Source: Symsagittifera roscoffensis (lineage: Eukaryota > Xenacoelomorpha > Acoela > Convolutidae). Taken from it: 64,000 nt of DNA. Positions 44,091 through 55,092 of this stretch are shown here, piece after piece (positions within the stretch are counted from its first letter, which is position 1; each line of letters opens with the position of its first letter). The stretch lies in contig NC_087062.1 in assembly GCF_963678635.1 (NCBI RefSeq), positions 12,258,670 to 12,322,669 on the forward strand, given 5' to 3'. The notes beneath the pieces were generated by a model. It did not search any database, was not told the origin of the DNA, and worked only from the letters and a program-made list of their open reading frames with translations. The translations under genes and the position numbers were made by a program.

Positions 44091-45734
44091 ATGGACAATT
44101 TCAACCTGGATGAATTGATGGACCTGGCAGAGGCATATGTAGGACCGATGGTAGATGCGATCTATCGTCGGCTGATCGAACGAGACTTCGCTCTGGAGGA
44201 CCCAGAGGTGGTCATGTTGCTGGCCGCCCTGATCAACATCTTGGGGCACGACAACCGTGGGGACCGCCCCACGGAAGTCCTGTTGATGGCAGCATATGGA
44301 GAAAGAGGAGTACTAGACCGCCCGAACATGAGAGTGATGAGGTGGAGAAACGGGGCTCTCTCAGGGAGTGACTTGGCGAATGAGCCTGGATTGGGAAGTT
44401 CTAGGACTTACCAACCAGGTGAGATGCCAATGCCCTCTAAGCCTAAACCTGGGCTGACGAGAATGCATCGGGAGATGAACAGCGAGGCGACCTCGTCTGG
44501 TTCACCACTGAGAGCAGCTGTGCCACCAAAAAGGGCGAAAGTAACACAGAAGGTTCAGACGAACCAAACCATACAAGATCTGGACGAGATGAACGATCAG
44601 TTGAGAAGTACGAAGAAGGAGCTGGACGAGATGACCAGAAGCATGCTCCAGATGGAGGAAGATCGGGACATGTGGAGAAAGTTGTTTGAAGACTGCAACA
44701 AAAAGCAGGGTCAAGAGATTGAGCGCTTAAGGCAGGAATACAAAGAGCAATCGGAGCAGGTGGCGTTGACAACGGCCGTGGAGAAAGTGATACCTGCAAG
44801 GGATATTCCTCGTGGGCAGTCCCCGATGGAGCTCTTGACGCCTCGAGAAATGAGTCAAACAACGGAGACACGACCTCCAGTAGAGACAAATCGAGTAACG
44901 ATCCCGGATCCTAGTGACACCTTGGGTGACCCCGTCGTAGAACAGACAGTGAGGAAACTGATAGAGACAGCTGGACGACTGGTCGCTAACAAGAATGCGC
45001 CAGGTTCCGGGGTGACTGCACCCTATGGAACGATTGACGATACGGGCAGAGTACAACTCTCCCAGACCGTGATCAGACAAGGGATAAGTAACGTGACACC
45101 ACTCATGGGGAGCTCGAGAATCCCAGAAAGGAAAGTACGAAAGATGCCAGCGAAGAAAGTGTCTCGTGTAATGGACGTGCAGAAGAATAATCAATTGAAG
45201 TATAATTTCACGGGAGTTCCGGAGACAGTTCCGAGGGCCTGCTTCAATCGAGCTACCTGGAGCCCGGCTGTGAACCTGCAGCAACCACCACTCGGGACAT
45301 CTCACCTGATATTGGGAGACAGCTTAGTCAGAGTGCTGTCGAATTTGAGGACCTCGTGGGTCACCACGGTGATGGCCTTTGGAGGCGCGACAATAGCCCA
45401 GTTATATCGGATGGTGGAACTGATGAATCCAGGGAAGATTCCCAACGTGATGATCTTAGTTGGGACTAATGACATCTCCAGAGGATCAGACGAGCAGGAA
45501 GCACTGTGGGAGTCAATGATGGTGTGTTTGTTCACTACCCTCTGGCAGAAGTTCAGTTGCGCGGTACTGACCGTTTGCACTGTGCCAATGAATACGAGAA
45601 GCCTGACAGCATCAGGAAGGAGGCACAACGAGGGAGTCATGAGATGGAACAACATACTGAGGAACCTAGCAAATCGAAATGCCGGAAGAATGATCCTCAT
45701 GGACATTGAACATGAATTGAGAGCCATGGATTAA
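44091..45734 (+). pseudogene. ORF2 of unit 2 (coiled coil and most of SGNH domain), truncated by a stop
   Basis: It matches unit 1 ORF2 codon for codon, keeping GDSLVRVL, AFGGATIAQL and LVGTNDIS. TAA at 45732-45734 stands where unit 1 has CAG (two substitutions), just before the catalytic DGIHFD block. The ORF2 product of unit 2 would therefore lack the catalytic Asp/His. Confidence 0.88.
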
Positions 45735-46571
45735 GCCAGACTGACCACGGATGGCATCCACTTCGACAGTATCGAAGGACAAGCTTGGTTGAATCGAGTC
45801 TTCCAAGAACGATTGGAGGAGCTGGAAGCAGAACTCTTTGACACAGGAGTGCTGAAGGAAGGGGGAACGGTGAGTGATGCGGTAATTACCACCTTTGTGC
45901 CTCCTAGCCTGGAAACACGCCTGGGTACGGTCCCAGCCGTCACGAATTACCGGCAACAAAGCTCCAGCGAACCAGGTCGAAGAACAGACGTGCAGGATCG
46001 GTTGGGAGAGGCACCAACGAGAGAACAATTGCGGAAATTAGATTGTCTGAAAGATTTAGATCTTTTTAAGACAATGTGCAAAGTTCTAAACATTCCGATG
46101 GAAGTGAAGAAGATATGGGCGAGAAAACGATTGATGCCATGGTTCAGAGCCAACATGACTGCATGGTTGTACGAATATGCGAAAAAGCATATGTCGAAGC
46201 ACGGCAGAGTGTACAGTGAATATCAGCTGGACATTGGAGCAGGAGCTTTCAAGCGAGCTCTCGTGACTCATCGGAATGCAGTGACCACCGCTGTGAAAAG
46301 AATTTCCAGGACGAGTGAACGTAGTGGAAAGGAGAAGGCAGAGATGTTAAAGGAAGATTTGGAGAGAAACGTGACGTTGTGTCTCCACAACAGCTTCTGC
46401 AGGAATAGAGAATCTAACGTGGATCCCCTACCTTGCTGTAAACAGAGGGTAGAAGAGCAGAAGTGTTGGAGGACGGCTTCCAACAGCGTCAGGATAGCCA
46501 ATGATGTGCTACAAGACACGGAAACCGAAAGTGCGGAGTCAGTGTCACAGGAGGAGGAAATGGAGCATTGA
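45735..46571 (+). pseudogene. ORF2/ORF4 in-frame fusion, unit 2
   Basis: The ORF2 frame continues after the TAA through DGIHFDS and an SGNH end to GEAP. At 46009-46018 it passes into the C-terminal ~187 residues of ORF4 (TREQLRKLDCL onward). Both parents carry a G(A/G)GCACC(G/A)A sequence, so the deletion of about 6.46 kb (ORF2 tail, all of ORF3, most of ORF4) used microhomology. The fusion is in frame and ends at the ORF4 stop (46569-46571). Confidence 0.9.
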
Positions 46572-47392
46572 CGAATGGTCGAGAAAACAAGAGGCAGCAA
46601 GAAAGAAAATTAGTAGAATTTAGAAGTTTTAGAACTTCTAAACAACGAAAAAAGAAGAGAACAAAGGAGTGATAAAGAAAACTTAAAACTCAGAATTGTT
46701 TTATGTGTGTGAAAGACTCAAGTGAGAAACCAAGCAACCAAGTTGTAATTGAAAACTGAAACATTTAGTTGAGTTTTGAAATTGTTGCATTTATAAATTT
46801 GCATTTTGATTTTAGTTGAAGTGGCTTTAGAGACACTCACTTATTATTTATTTAGAAAGGCTTGAGGGAAGAGTATATTTAAATATTCCAGCCTGCATGA
46901 TTGTTTTTAATCACTTAGGAAGACTGATCACTTTGTGGTGACGTGGAAGGCTTGAGTAATCTCTCGAAGAGGGAGATTGTTTCATTGTTCTTTCTAACCA
47001 CAAAGTTTCTTAGTTTTATTATTCAGGACAATAAATAAGCAAGATTTCCGAAGGGAAGGAGAATAGTAGGATAATTTTAGCTTGTTGGTTGGCAGGACTG
47101 TCCTGCAAGCCTACACTTTTTAAATCTAGGAGAAAAAGTTCTAATCGGGACATTGACACTGGAAGTCAGAAAAAATGTATTATCTTAAGTCATATCCTCA
47201 ATGTGCAGATTAATGAAAGAATTTGAAGGCTATAGTGATGTAGTATGATGCCATTTATATTCTGCAGTGAGTCGATGTGACGTGGATAAAAGTAATTTCG
47301 TGCATTTTGTAAATTCTGTTCGATGACACTGTAACCATTTTACGAATATTGCGCGATTCAATGAGGACATTGACCGGACTGTCCGGGGAGTA
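46572..47392 (+). other. 3' region of the element with polypurine-tract-like end
   Basis: Noncoding 0.8 kb between ORF4 and LTR C; this is the only copy in the window. It contains an AATAAATAAG at about 47030. It ends GACTGTCCGGGGAGTA directly before the TGTGAC of LTR C; GGGGAG (47385-47390) is the best candidate for the plus-strand primer. The same TGTCCGGGGAG string occurs several times inside pol. Confidence 0.65.
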
Positions 47393-48330
47393 TGTGACAT
47401 TCGACTAGAATGGCCAAAATGCAATCTCTGCAGACTTCGAAATTTTAGCAGTGAACCTTCCGAGTTAATGATTTTGAAGGATTAACGACGTTATTCGGAT
47501 GATTAGCAGAACGGTGAAGGTCGGGATATTCCCGTATTTTAAAATTTTAAATTTTCGAAGTGATGACGTAACATTTCTGAGAAATGCTGAAACGGTCATT
47601 TTTAACAAAAAACGAGAGAGAAAACACAACAACATTAGTTGCGCTGACGAGAACAACTTTATCGAAATTGAGGAAATCGAAATTGAAGAAGACGACAACG
47701 AATTACAGAGAACGTTCCGAGTTGCAACTATTGTGCTGCTACAATAGTTGCAAGGCCGTTGCGAGCAATGGTGAAGGGTGGAAACCAGCCTTCCGTGTTA
47801 TCGTGAAATCGAACTTAAGGAGCTTGATTCACCGGATTCAAGAATTCGGAAGGGCCTCGGGACGGAAAACTTTTATTGACTCGTGTGAACTTTTAGCATC
47901 CTGTCATGTCCTGACTTGAATTTAATTGATATTTGGATTAGTTTTGACAAGGATGAGGTGCTAAGAGTTGGGGGGGGGGGAAAGGGTTGATCCATCTTCG
48001 ATGGAGATGATGATTTTTATCTACTGAACAAAAACAATAGTAATATAATAAGTAGTAGCCCTGTTTTTAGGAGTGACCTCGTGGTCTGGGGATACTGAGA
48101 CCCAGCCATGAGCTCACTATTTTTGCATGTAATTCAGTTAATTTGAGCGTTCTGGTCGAAGCCGGAGAACAGTAACGTTTTTGTCGACCCGATGTTAGAA
48201 AAGACCACCGAAAAGTACTGGCTTGGTAGAGACGGTGAAAAACATGCAGAGCTCTGTTTAGACGCTAGCCAGTCGTCTTAAGACTTAGTTTTGTTATCCG
48301 TCGATATGTATCTTTCGGGCGAATGTTACA
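47393..48330 (+). repeat. LTR C
   Basis: 938 bp, TGTGACATTCG ... CGAATGTTACA, complete. It is clearly more diverged from LTR B and D than they are from each other. It contains hairpin 1 (47722-47753) and hairpin 2 (48078-48112) and a G10 run near 47972. It is fused directly to LTR D. Confidence 0.9.
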
Positions 48331-49156
48331 GTTATTGGAATGATTGGCCAAACAGTGAGGGCTAGAATATTCTGGTATTTTAAAATTTTAAAAATTCGAA
48401 GTGATGACGTAACATTTCTGAGAAACGTCAGAAACGGCCATTTTGGCAAAGAAGAAAAAGAAAAACACAAGAACAACATTAGCTGCGCTAACCACAACTA
48501 CGGAATTGAGATTGAAAAACGACAGCGAGTTACAGAGTAACAGAGAACACTCCGAGTTGCAACTATTGTACTGCTTCAATAGTTGCAGGGCCGTTGCAGA
48601 CAACGGTGAAGGGTGAAAGACGGCCTTCCGGATTAAGGGGAAATCAGGATTAACGAGCTTGATCCAGCGGATTCATCAATCCGGAAGGGTAAAGGAACTG
48701 AAACTTTTATCCTGTTACGTAAACTTTTAGCTTCCTGTCATGTCCTGACTTGAATTTAATTGATATCTAGATTCATTTTGATAAAGATGAGAAGCTAGGA
48801 GTTGGGGGAAAGGGTTGATCCATCTTCGATGGAGATGATGATTTTTATCTACTGAACAAAAACAATAGTAATATAATAAGTAGTAGCCCTGTTTTTAGGA
48901 GTGACCTCGTGGTCTGGGGATACTGAGACCCAGCCATGAGCTCACTATATCTGCATGTAATCTAGTTAATTTGAGTGTTTTGACCGAAGCCGAAAGCAGT
49001 AACGTTTTAGTCGACCCGATGTTAGAAAGACCACCGAAAAGTACTGGCTTGGTAGAGACGGTGAAAAGCATGCAAAGCTCTGTTTAGACGCTAGCCAGTC
49101 GTCTTAAGACTTAGTTTTGTCTTCCGTCGATATGTATCTTCCGGGCGAATGTTACA
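48331..49156 (+). repeat. LTR D: terminal 3' LTR, lacking its first 97 bp
   Basis: It starts at GTTATTGGAATGATTGG, equivalent to base 11009 of LTR B, directly after the last base of LTR C. From there it is about 99% identical to LTR B and ends at GAATGTTACA. TAG follows, then the remainder of the older LTR A. Confidence 0.92.
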
Positions 49157-49228
49157 TAGCCAGTCAATTTAGAACCTAGCTTACAAAGTACATTTTCCGT
49201 CGATATGTACTTCCGGGCGAATGTTACA
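49157..49228 (+). repeat. Right end of the older solo LTR (continuation of LTR A)
   Basis: TAGCCAGTCAATTT ... CCGTCGATATGTACTTCC ... GAATGTTACA corresponds to the last ~72 bp of the LTR that are missing from LTR A. With TAG counted as the target duplication, A and this piece abut exactly. Confidence 0.8.
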
Positions 49229-49460
49229 ATTTTAGAAGTTTTCAAATGCTTATTGAATGGTTTTGACGTGTCCTTTTTTATAATGTTTAAACTCAATTAA
49301 AGTTGAATTTGACAAACACTTGAATGCATGAAATCTTCATTTGGCAGCAATTTAAGTTTTAGTTTTTTATTAGGTGATCTTGTCTCAAGTCTAGATTAAA
49401 GCGTCTAAGTTTGCACTGAATTTTTTTTTCGGTTCTAAAAAGCTCGCATTCTTAGATTTT

Positions 49461-49709
49461 ATGACTAATTCTTATGAAGTAGATTGTAAACCTACAACGA
49501 GCCAGAATGAGAAGAAGGTTGAGCGGATATTGGACAAAAGGCAAGTCTCCAATGATCAAGCTAAATATTTGATAAAATGGAGCAATACAGAGCTTATGGA
49601 TGCAGTTTGGGTAGATGAAAGAACGATTAATTGTCCTGACAAAATCAAAGATTTTGAAGAAGTTATGCAACGAGTTCAAGAAGCGTTAGAACCAAAAAAA
49701 GAAAAAGAG
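49461..49709 (+). CDS. HP1-like heterochromatin protein, exon 1 (chromodomain)
   Basis: 83 codons from ATG 49461, preceded by an acceptor-like CATTCTTAG ending at 49455. Residues ~17-70 form a chromodomain: KKVERILDKR, KYLIKWSNT, VWVDERTINCPDKIKDF. HP1 proteins read methylated H3K9 through three aromatic residues. Here the Trp of KW is kept, but the first (usually Tyr before VVE) is Lys and the third (WKG-F/Y/W) is Thr, so the methyl-lysine cage looks impaired. A basic KKEKE hinge ends the exon at GAG|GTACTT (donor GT 49710-49711). Spliced to 54789-54998 it gives a 152-residue protein, short for HP1 (about 170-210). It lies ~230 bp downstream of the LTR element on the same strand. Confidence 0.85.
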
Positions 49710-49984
49710 GTACTTCATCAATTTCTGATATGTGTGTTTTAACAATTTTTTCTGTTGTCATGTTTTTGCTGTTGTATGCGAAGTGCAACTTCACCTCTGT
49801 GAAATAAATTGGTCAGTTTCCACAATCTGCTTATCATTTGTTTGGGCAAAAAATTAAAGACTCTTATTTTGATTCAATCACTTCAACTGATTTTCGGCAA
49901 AAAAATAGTAGATTGAGCAAGAAACTATGTAACTAATTTGAGTTGATGCCAATTAATGTAATTTTGCATCAAAGTAATTTCATG

Positions 49985-50970
49985 AGAAATTCGTTTTTGT
50001 TTATCATTGATATATAAATTGAACAACGGACCTAGGACTGTGCCTTGTGGCACAACACTTAACTTCAATCCAGTCATAAATAACTCCATTCACGTTTACT
50101 CTATGAAGGCGTCCATTGAAAAAAAAAATATTTCATTAATGCATTTGATTCCATTGAAAACCCCGTACAAGGTAATTTGGTTTACTAACATGTTACGTTA
50201 AATACAAACAAAAGATATAGAAAGGTCCAATAAAGCTGCATAAACAGTTTTTTTGGAATCTGTTTCTCGGATACTTTCTGTAAAGTGGAGCAACGCATCT
50301 TGCCTTGAACTTTTTGCGAAATCCAAACTGAAATCGAGTATTTATTTGATATTTGAGCATGTAAAATTTGTTCGAAGGTTTTGGAGAATGCACATGTTAT
50401 TGAAATAGGGCGATAATGTATTGGATCGACCGGGTCATCTGATTTGAACAAGGTTTTGACAGTTGCTTTTTCTTTTCGGATGGAAAACATTTTCGTCTAT
50501 ACAGTCATTAATAGCAAAAGTAAGGTGTCACAATCTTTGATTGGCCGTTGATTATTACCTAAGCAGGTGCGGTAGAAGTTTGTAAAGGTTTTCTGATAAT
50601 TACTTCTCCAAGTACATCAAAGCATTATTTTAAATGCTGACAATGGGTTGAAAGTTCTTATTGGGTTGAAAATGACCAAACTGGATTATAATGTTGAAAG
50701 CATTTTTCATATCCTGAGTTATCATTTCCTTGAATGAATTACTTATCGCCGTAATTCTGCTGTTGCTTGAACAGGAACTACGAACATGGTTGATAAATAA
50801 CCATTTTTGCTGAATTGTGTTCAGAAGGGAGTAAGCACTTAGCGAATGATTTTCTGGTTTAACTTTAAATAAACTGGAAATTTTTTCTCGACAAATACAA
50901 TAGTTTTGCCGATTACTTTCGGTGTTTTGATTCCGTCCAGCTAAAAGTATTTCTTGTTTGTTTTTCAACT
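49985..50970 (-). pseudogene. LINE reverse transcriptase remnant in the intron
   Basis: On the minus strand the frame 50490-50185 reads VKTLFKSDDPVDPIHYRPIS and later SKTFEQILHAQI, the start of a CR1/L2/Jockey-type RT. The other frame gives FQFGFRKKF. Downstream, around 50040, a third frame reads VVPQGTVLGPLFNLYIND, RT motif B. Frame shifts and stops make it dead. Confidence 0.75.
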
Positions 50971-53584
50971 TATCTTTGCACGCCGAACTAAGTTATTGAT
51001 AATGAAAACTTGTTTTGGCGTTCGCACATTGGTGGACCTGAAACCGAGGAAGATTGAAAGAGTTACGGTAGTTCTGCTGTTGCTTGAGCAGAAAACACGA
51101 ACTTGATTGCTAAGTATTCATATTTGTGGAATTGTGTTCAGGAGTGAGTAAACACTTGCGAATATTTTTCGTGTTTATCTTTAATAATTTTCTTTGGAAA
51201 TCAATATTATTAGCAATGAAAACTTTTTTTGCGTCTGCGCATTGGTATAACTGAAACCAGGAAGTGCGAAAAGAGTTTTACACAATCTGATTTTTGGTAA
51301 TGATCTTTGTTGGAAGTATAAATAATTTCCGAAAAGATCTTTCCAGATTCAACAACTGAAGCAAAATCATCCGTTTTATAAGGTGTAGCCGAAGCACTGA
51401 CTCGCGTCTCATCATTGCGACGGAAAACTTTTAGTCCACAAGTTGGGTTGATCTCTGCTCCTCCTTTTTCAGTTTTACTGTTTTTTTTGTCATTTTAGAC
51501 ATCTCTTAATTTTTTCGTTTTCGTACATGTTTCTGTTTGAGATCGAGATTAAAAGCTCTGCACAAAACATCCAGAATTTAACATTGAGCATCACAGAATA
51601 GTTTCAAAAAATTTAAATTCAATCGCCATAGACTAAGCCGAGAATTTTAGTTTGAATTTTTGTACTGTTTCGGAAAAATTCAAGCATATCTGTTTTTTTT
51701 ATCTAAGTTGGTTGCTTATAGGGTTGTTTCATTCTGGGCCGGGTGATTTTTTCACATGAGTTTTGTATTATTGAAGGATTATTGTAAAAATCTTAAGATG
51801 ATTTCACTAAATTTTCGTCATCCGCATCAGAACGATTCAACCCATGCGAACCAAAAGCCATTCTCATTGAAAACGTGTGAATTTCGAAAATATCTAACTT
51901 TACATCGCGCTACCTAACTACCTTAAAAAACTGCATGTGAAATTTCAGTATATTTGCCTTAAAGTCTTTTCTAAAAGTTACAAAGGAGTTATTACCCTGA
52001 TTGAGATTGTTTGGGGTTTAAATTTTTGATTTAATGAATACAATGATCTCTAAGTTACAGATTTTTTTTACATCGAACTCGTTTGAAGGCAGTCATTTAT
52101 TCCAATTAAAGATGCTACATATTTTAAATTGCTAAGCTTTCTGTTTCTCACACATTTCATGTGTCTAGGAATTTTGTGGCCCCCAAATCATCTCGCTAGT
52201 ACTTTTTTGATATTTGTTCTCCATTTATGCTAATAACTTTTAAGTCCTCCAGTAATAATCCGCAGTATTCGCCTTCTGGGAAAAAAGCTGTTTTCTTTGT
52301 TCGGTTTTTTTGTGATCTTGTTCAGTATTTTCTTGGTTGCATCCATTGGTTTCGGGTGGCAGGCTCTTTCTTTTCGTCTTTTTCATCTGAGTTTTTCAAA
52401 TTACCCGTATTTTTTAATTTTCCAGATCGAAATTACTTACCTTTTTCTCCTTTCTGCGTCGATAAGTTCCGAGTTCAAACATGTTGGCAATTAAAACAAG
52501 AAATCAAAATATGGCAGTAAAAGAACTGACTGTGATCGCTAGAAGTTCAAATTGGTTGCAAGAATAAAAGGAAAACAAGACCCGCATTTTTTGATCAGAG
52601 AATCTTCCTCGCACTACAGGTTGCGAACGTCACTTGTGGTCTCTGTACTCGGCACAATTATTGATAAAATTACTTTCGTAGATTTTTTTTGTTTATCTAC
52701 TAAACGCACATGTATCTGATAGACCCGTAGCCTCATATCAGGTCATTTTTTTTGAGTTTGTTTCAATTCCGGTATATTTTCCTCAGGTTTAATTTTATCA
52801 AGCTGGTTGGCTTGATTGGCAACCATAGGACTCTTCACTTCCAAGTTATTCTTCACTTTTCCCTACCTTGTAATTCAAATGGGTGTCAGACAGGAAACGA
52901 TGCAGGATCAGTGAAGTAACTTTGGTTACCAAGATAATATTGGATTTATGATTTATTTCCAAAAAAAAGAAAGAAAAAAAATTGTTAGAGCAAGTGACTT
53001 ATAAGGGTACTTTTTTGCCGTAAACAACTTTTGTTTTAAATCTGTAAAAATTTGGACTTACTCCATAATGCAAACTCAGCCGCTTCCAAGTCCATTTCCA
53101 CTCGGTCAGTGTAACCTTCATGCTTTGAGGTCATAAGTTTTGGGTTTTAAATCGCGCTCGGACCTTTTTTTTAGATGAATATGAATTTTGATTTTTACTG
53201 GGAAAACCTGAATTGTCGTACTAGCGTTTCTCTTTTTCTTTTCTTAACCTTATATCTAAAGAATGGATTTGTTCTGATTTACACTATTGTTTTTCCATAA
53301 TAAAAAGTTGTTCTGCAATTTGTAAGTTTACGAACTATGGTTTTGAATAAGTTCATTTTTATATTTTTGCTCGAATAGTTGTTATTTTATTTTATATCGC
53401 ATTAGTTTTCTTTGTCGTTTAAAGAGCATAAAATTCTTTTTATGAGTTCTTACGTTTCAGAAGGAGTGGGGTGTAAAACGGGTGCGCGTCTTTCCAAAAT
53501 TTTTGTGCCGTTAGTTCTTTATGACAATTTGGTTTTCGGCTCAACGTGTCTACCGAAGTATTGTCAGATAAATGGTCCTCTGGA

Positions 53585-54007
53585 CAGGGGCGGATCTAGG
53601 ATAATCTCGAGGGGGGGGGGCGGATTTTCAAAAAATTTTCGAAAATTGACGACCTTTTTTTTTAGGTCGATCAGATTGATTTTCCGAGCTCTCCCAAAGC
53701 AGTAAAAAGACCCTGTTTCGGCCAAATTTTCTGCGCCTCAGGAAATTTTTTGAAAAAACAGGTCAAAAAAGCCGTTTTTGGGCACTTTTTGGAAAATTTT
53801 GACAAAAAAACGCGTTTTTTTGGCGCGCGCTCCCCCTCAAAATTAGTATATATTGGCGCCAAAGGCGCTTATAAAAATTTGAGGGTCGGTCGGCCAAAAA
53901 TGGATTTCTTAAAAAGTACCAAAGGGGGGACCCTTTGGGTTGGCAGGGGTTCGAATCCCTGAGGAGAACGTCCAACCCACCACGCCCCCCCCCTAAATCC
54001 GCCCCTG
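53585..54007. mobile_element. hAT-type nonautonomous element (MITE), 423 bp
   Basis: The terminal inverted repeats CAGGGGCGGATCTAG and CTAAATCCGCCCCTG differ at one position. A perfect 8-bp target duplication, CCTCTGGA (53577-53584 and 54008-54015), flanks the element, as expected of hAT transposons. The interior has a G-run near 53611, a GGGGTTCGAATCCCT segment resembling a tRNA B box, and no transposase. Confidence 0.88.
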
Positions 54008-54788
54008 CCTCTGGATAATTTGTATTCGCTGACTAAGTTACGCAACTTGTAGAGGCATTAACTAAAATTGTTCTACTAAGTTGAATACTATTTTAGCTAT
54101 TATTACCACTTTGCTTCAATTTCTCACCAATTGCAATAGGTTGCTCTAGAAAACAATTAACAAGAAACAATTAAACTAAAAATTTGGGAGGCAAATGCAT
54201 TTTTATATTCCCTTATAATTTTTTTTTATGTGTGAAAGAATGAAGTGATTTTCACTTTTATAGATCTTGATGATTTTTTCCAGTAAAAAGTCTTAAGATG
54301 CTCTCATAACTATAAGTGCAGTCATACATAAAAACCCATTTATGAAAAAGTTTTACCAAGATATATTTATAAGTTGAAAAATATTGTCAATCAATTTGTT
54401 TTTTTTTGTTTTCCTTTTTTACACGTTTCCAACCCATTTGTTAACTTTGTTTTGATTTTGTCTAAGCACGTATTCTAAGAAAACATTCTAAGCTACTTGC
54501 GCAGCAGCTGAATCACCTTATTCAAGTTATGAAATAGATTTTAAGAAATAAGTTTTTCTTCCAAATTATGGGAAGCTTTCTCGTCGAAACTCGAATTGAT
54601 ATCATCGAATTGATTAAAATCATTACGATGTTTTACCAAGAAAGTAACCTACACATTTTTTTATATTTCAATTGTCCGAAATGAGTTGTTAGGTTTTTTG
54701 TTTGAGCAAATTGGAATTCTTGGTTAACTGAGGCTTGATCAAGACCCCTCTTCGTTATACGTTGTAATGAATCTCTTTTTTTATTTAG

Positions 54789-54998
54789 AAAGAAAAACCT
54801 GAAAGAAAGACAACAGAGGTAGAGCAACGACCCGTCGAAAAAATAGTAGATTGTGGTCGTGATGATCGAGGCGAATCTTTCTTTCTTGTCAAATGGGCAG
54901 GAACTGAAAACTTGGATTTGATGAGAAGGGATGAGGCCGTTGAAAACCATCCCCAATTTGTGATTGACTTCTACCGGTCGATGATACTGTGGCAGTGA
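54789..54998 (+). CDS. HP1-like heterochromatin protein, exon 2 (chromoshadow domain)
   Basis: 69 codons plus TGA (54996-54998). After a Glu/Lys linker, PVEKIVDCGRDDRGESFF, LVKWAGTENLDLM, AVENHPQFVIDFYR and ILWQ match the chromoshadow domain from its E.I.G..D..GE start to the FYE..L.W end. This domain dimerises HP1 and binds PxVxL partners; the Trp needed for partner binding is present as the next-to-last residue. The usual C-terminal extension is missing because the stop comes one codon after. Splicing keeps frame without altering a codon. Confidence 0.85.
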   Translation, partial: KEKPERKTTEVEQRPVEKIVDCGRDDRGESFFLVKWAGTENLDLMRRDEAVENHPQFVIDFYRSMILWQ

Positions 54999-55092
54999 TT
55001 GAATGATTTGACGAAATTGACGCTAAGATGTTATCGTATTCTCTGACTCATATTAGATTTGTTTTAGTCTTCAAACTGTTTTCATTTTTTCT

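Larger units (their letters stand above)
10912..49156 (+). mobile_element. 38-kb composite giant Ty3/gypsy LTR retrotransposon with two tandem internal units
   Basis: The insertion is bounded by LTR B (10912-11835) and LTR D (48331-49156), which differ at only about eight of 825 aligned positions by eye. It is flanked by TAG on both sides (10909-10911 and 49157-49159), and the flanks together rebuild one older LTR. Inside are a PBS-like site, leader, unit 1 (14770-32603), a second partial leader without an LTR (32633-34088), unit 2 (34089-46571), a 3' region and LTR C. Ty3/gypsy assignment comes from the order protease, RT, RNase H, integrase and a GPF-type integrase C-terminus. It is GC-richer than the AT-rich flanks. 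Confidence 0.9.
49710..54788 (+). other. HP1-like gene intron
   Basis: 5079 bp, GT...AG, with acceptor TTTTTTTATTTAG ending at 54788; phase 0. It contains a minus-strand LINE RT remnant, a hAT-type MITE and AT-rich unclassified DNA (about 50980-53570 and 54020-54780 show no gene). Confidence 0.75.

Noticed and set aside
49461-49709. Chromodomain as the integrase C-terminus of a chromovirus
   Set aside because: No integrase precedes it, and a matching chromoshadow exon with correct splice sites and phase follows at 54789, which identifies HP1.
53930-53962. tRNA gene at GGGGTTCGAATCCCT
   Set aside because: Only a T-arm-like string inside a hAT MITE, with no other tRNA arms.
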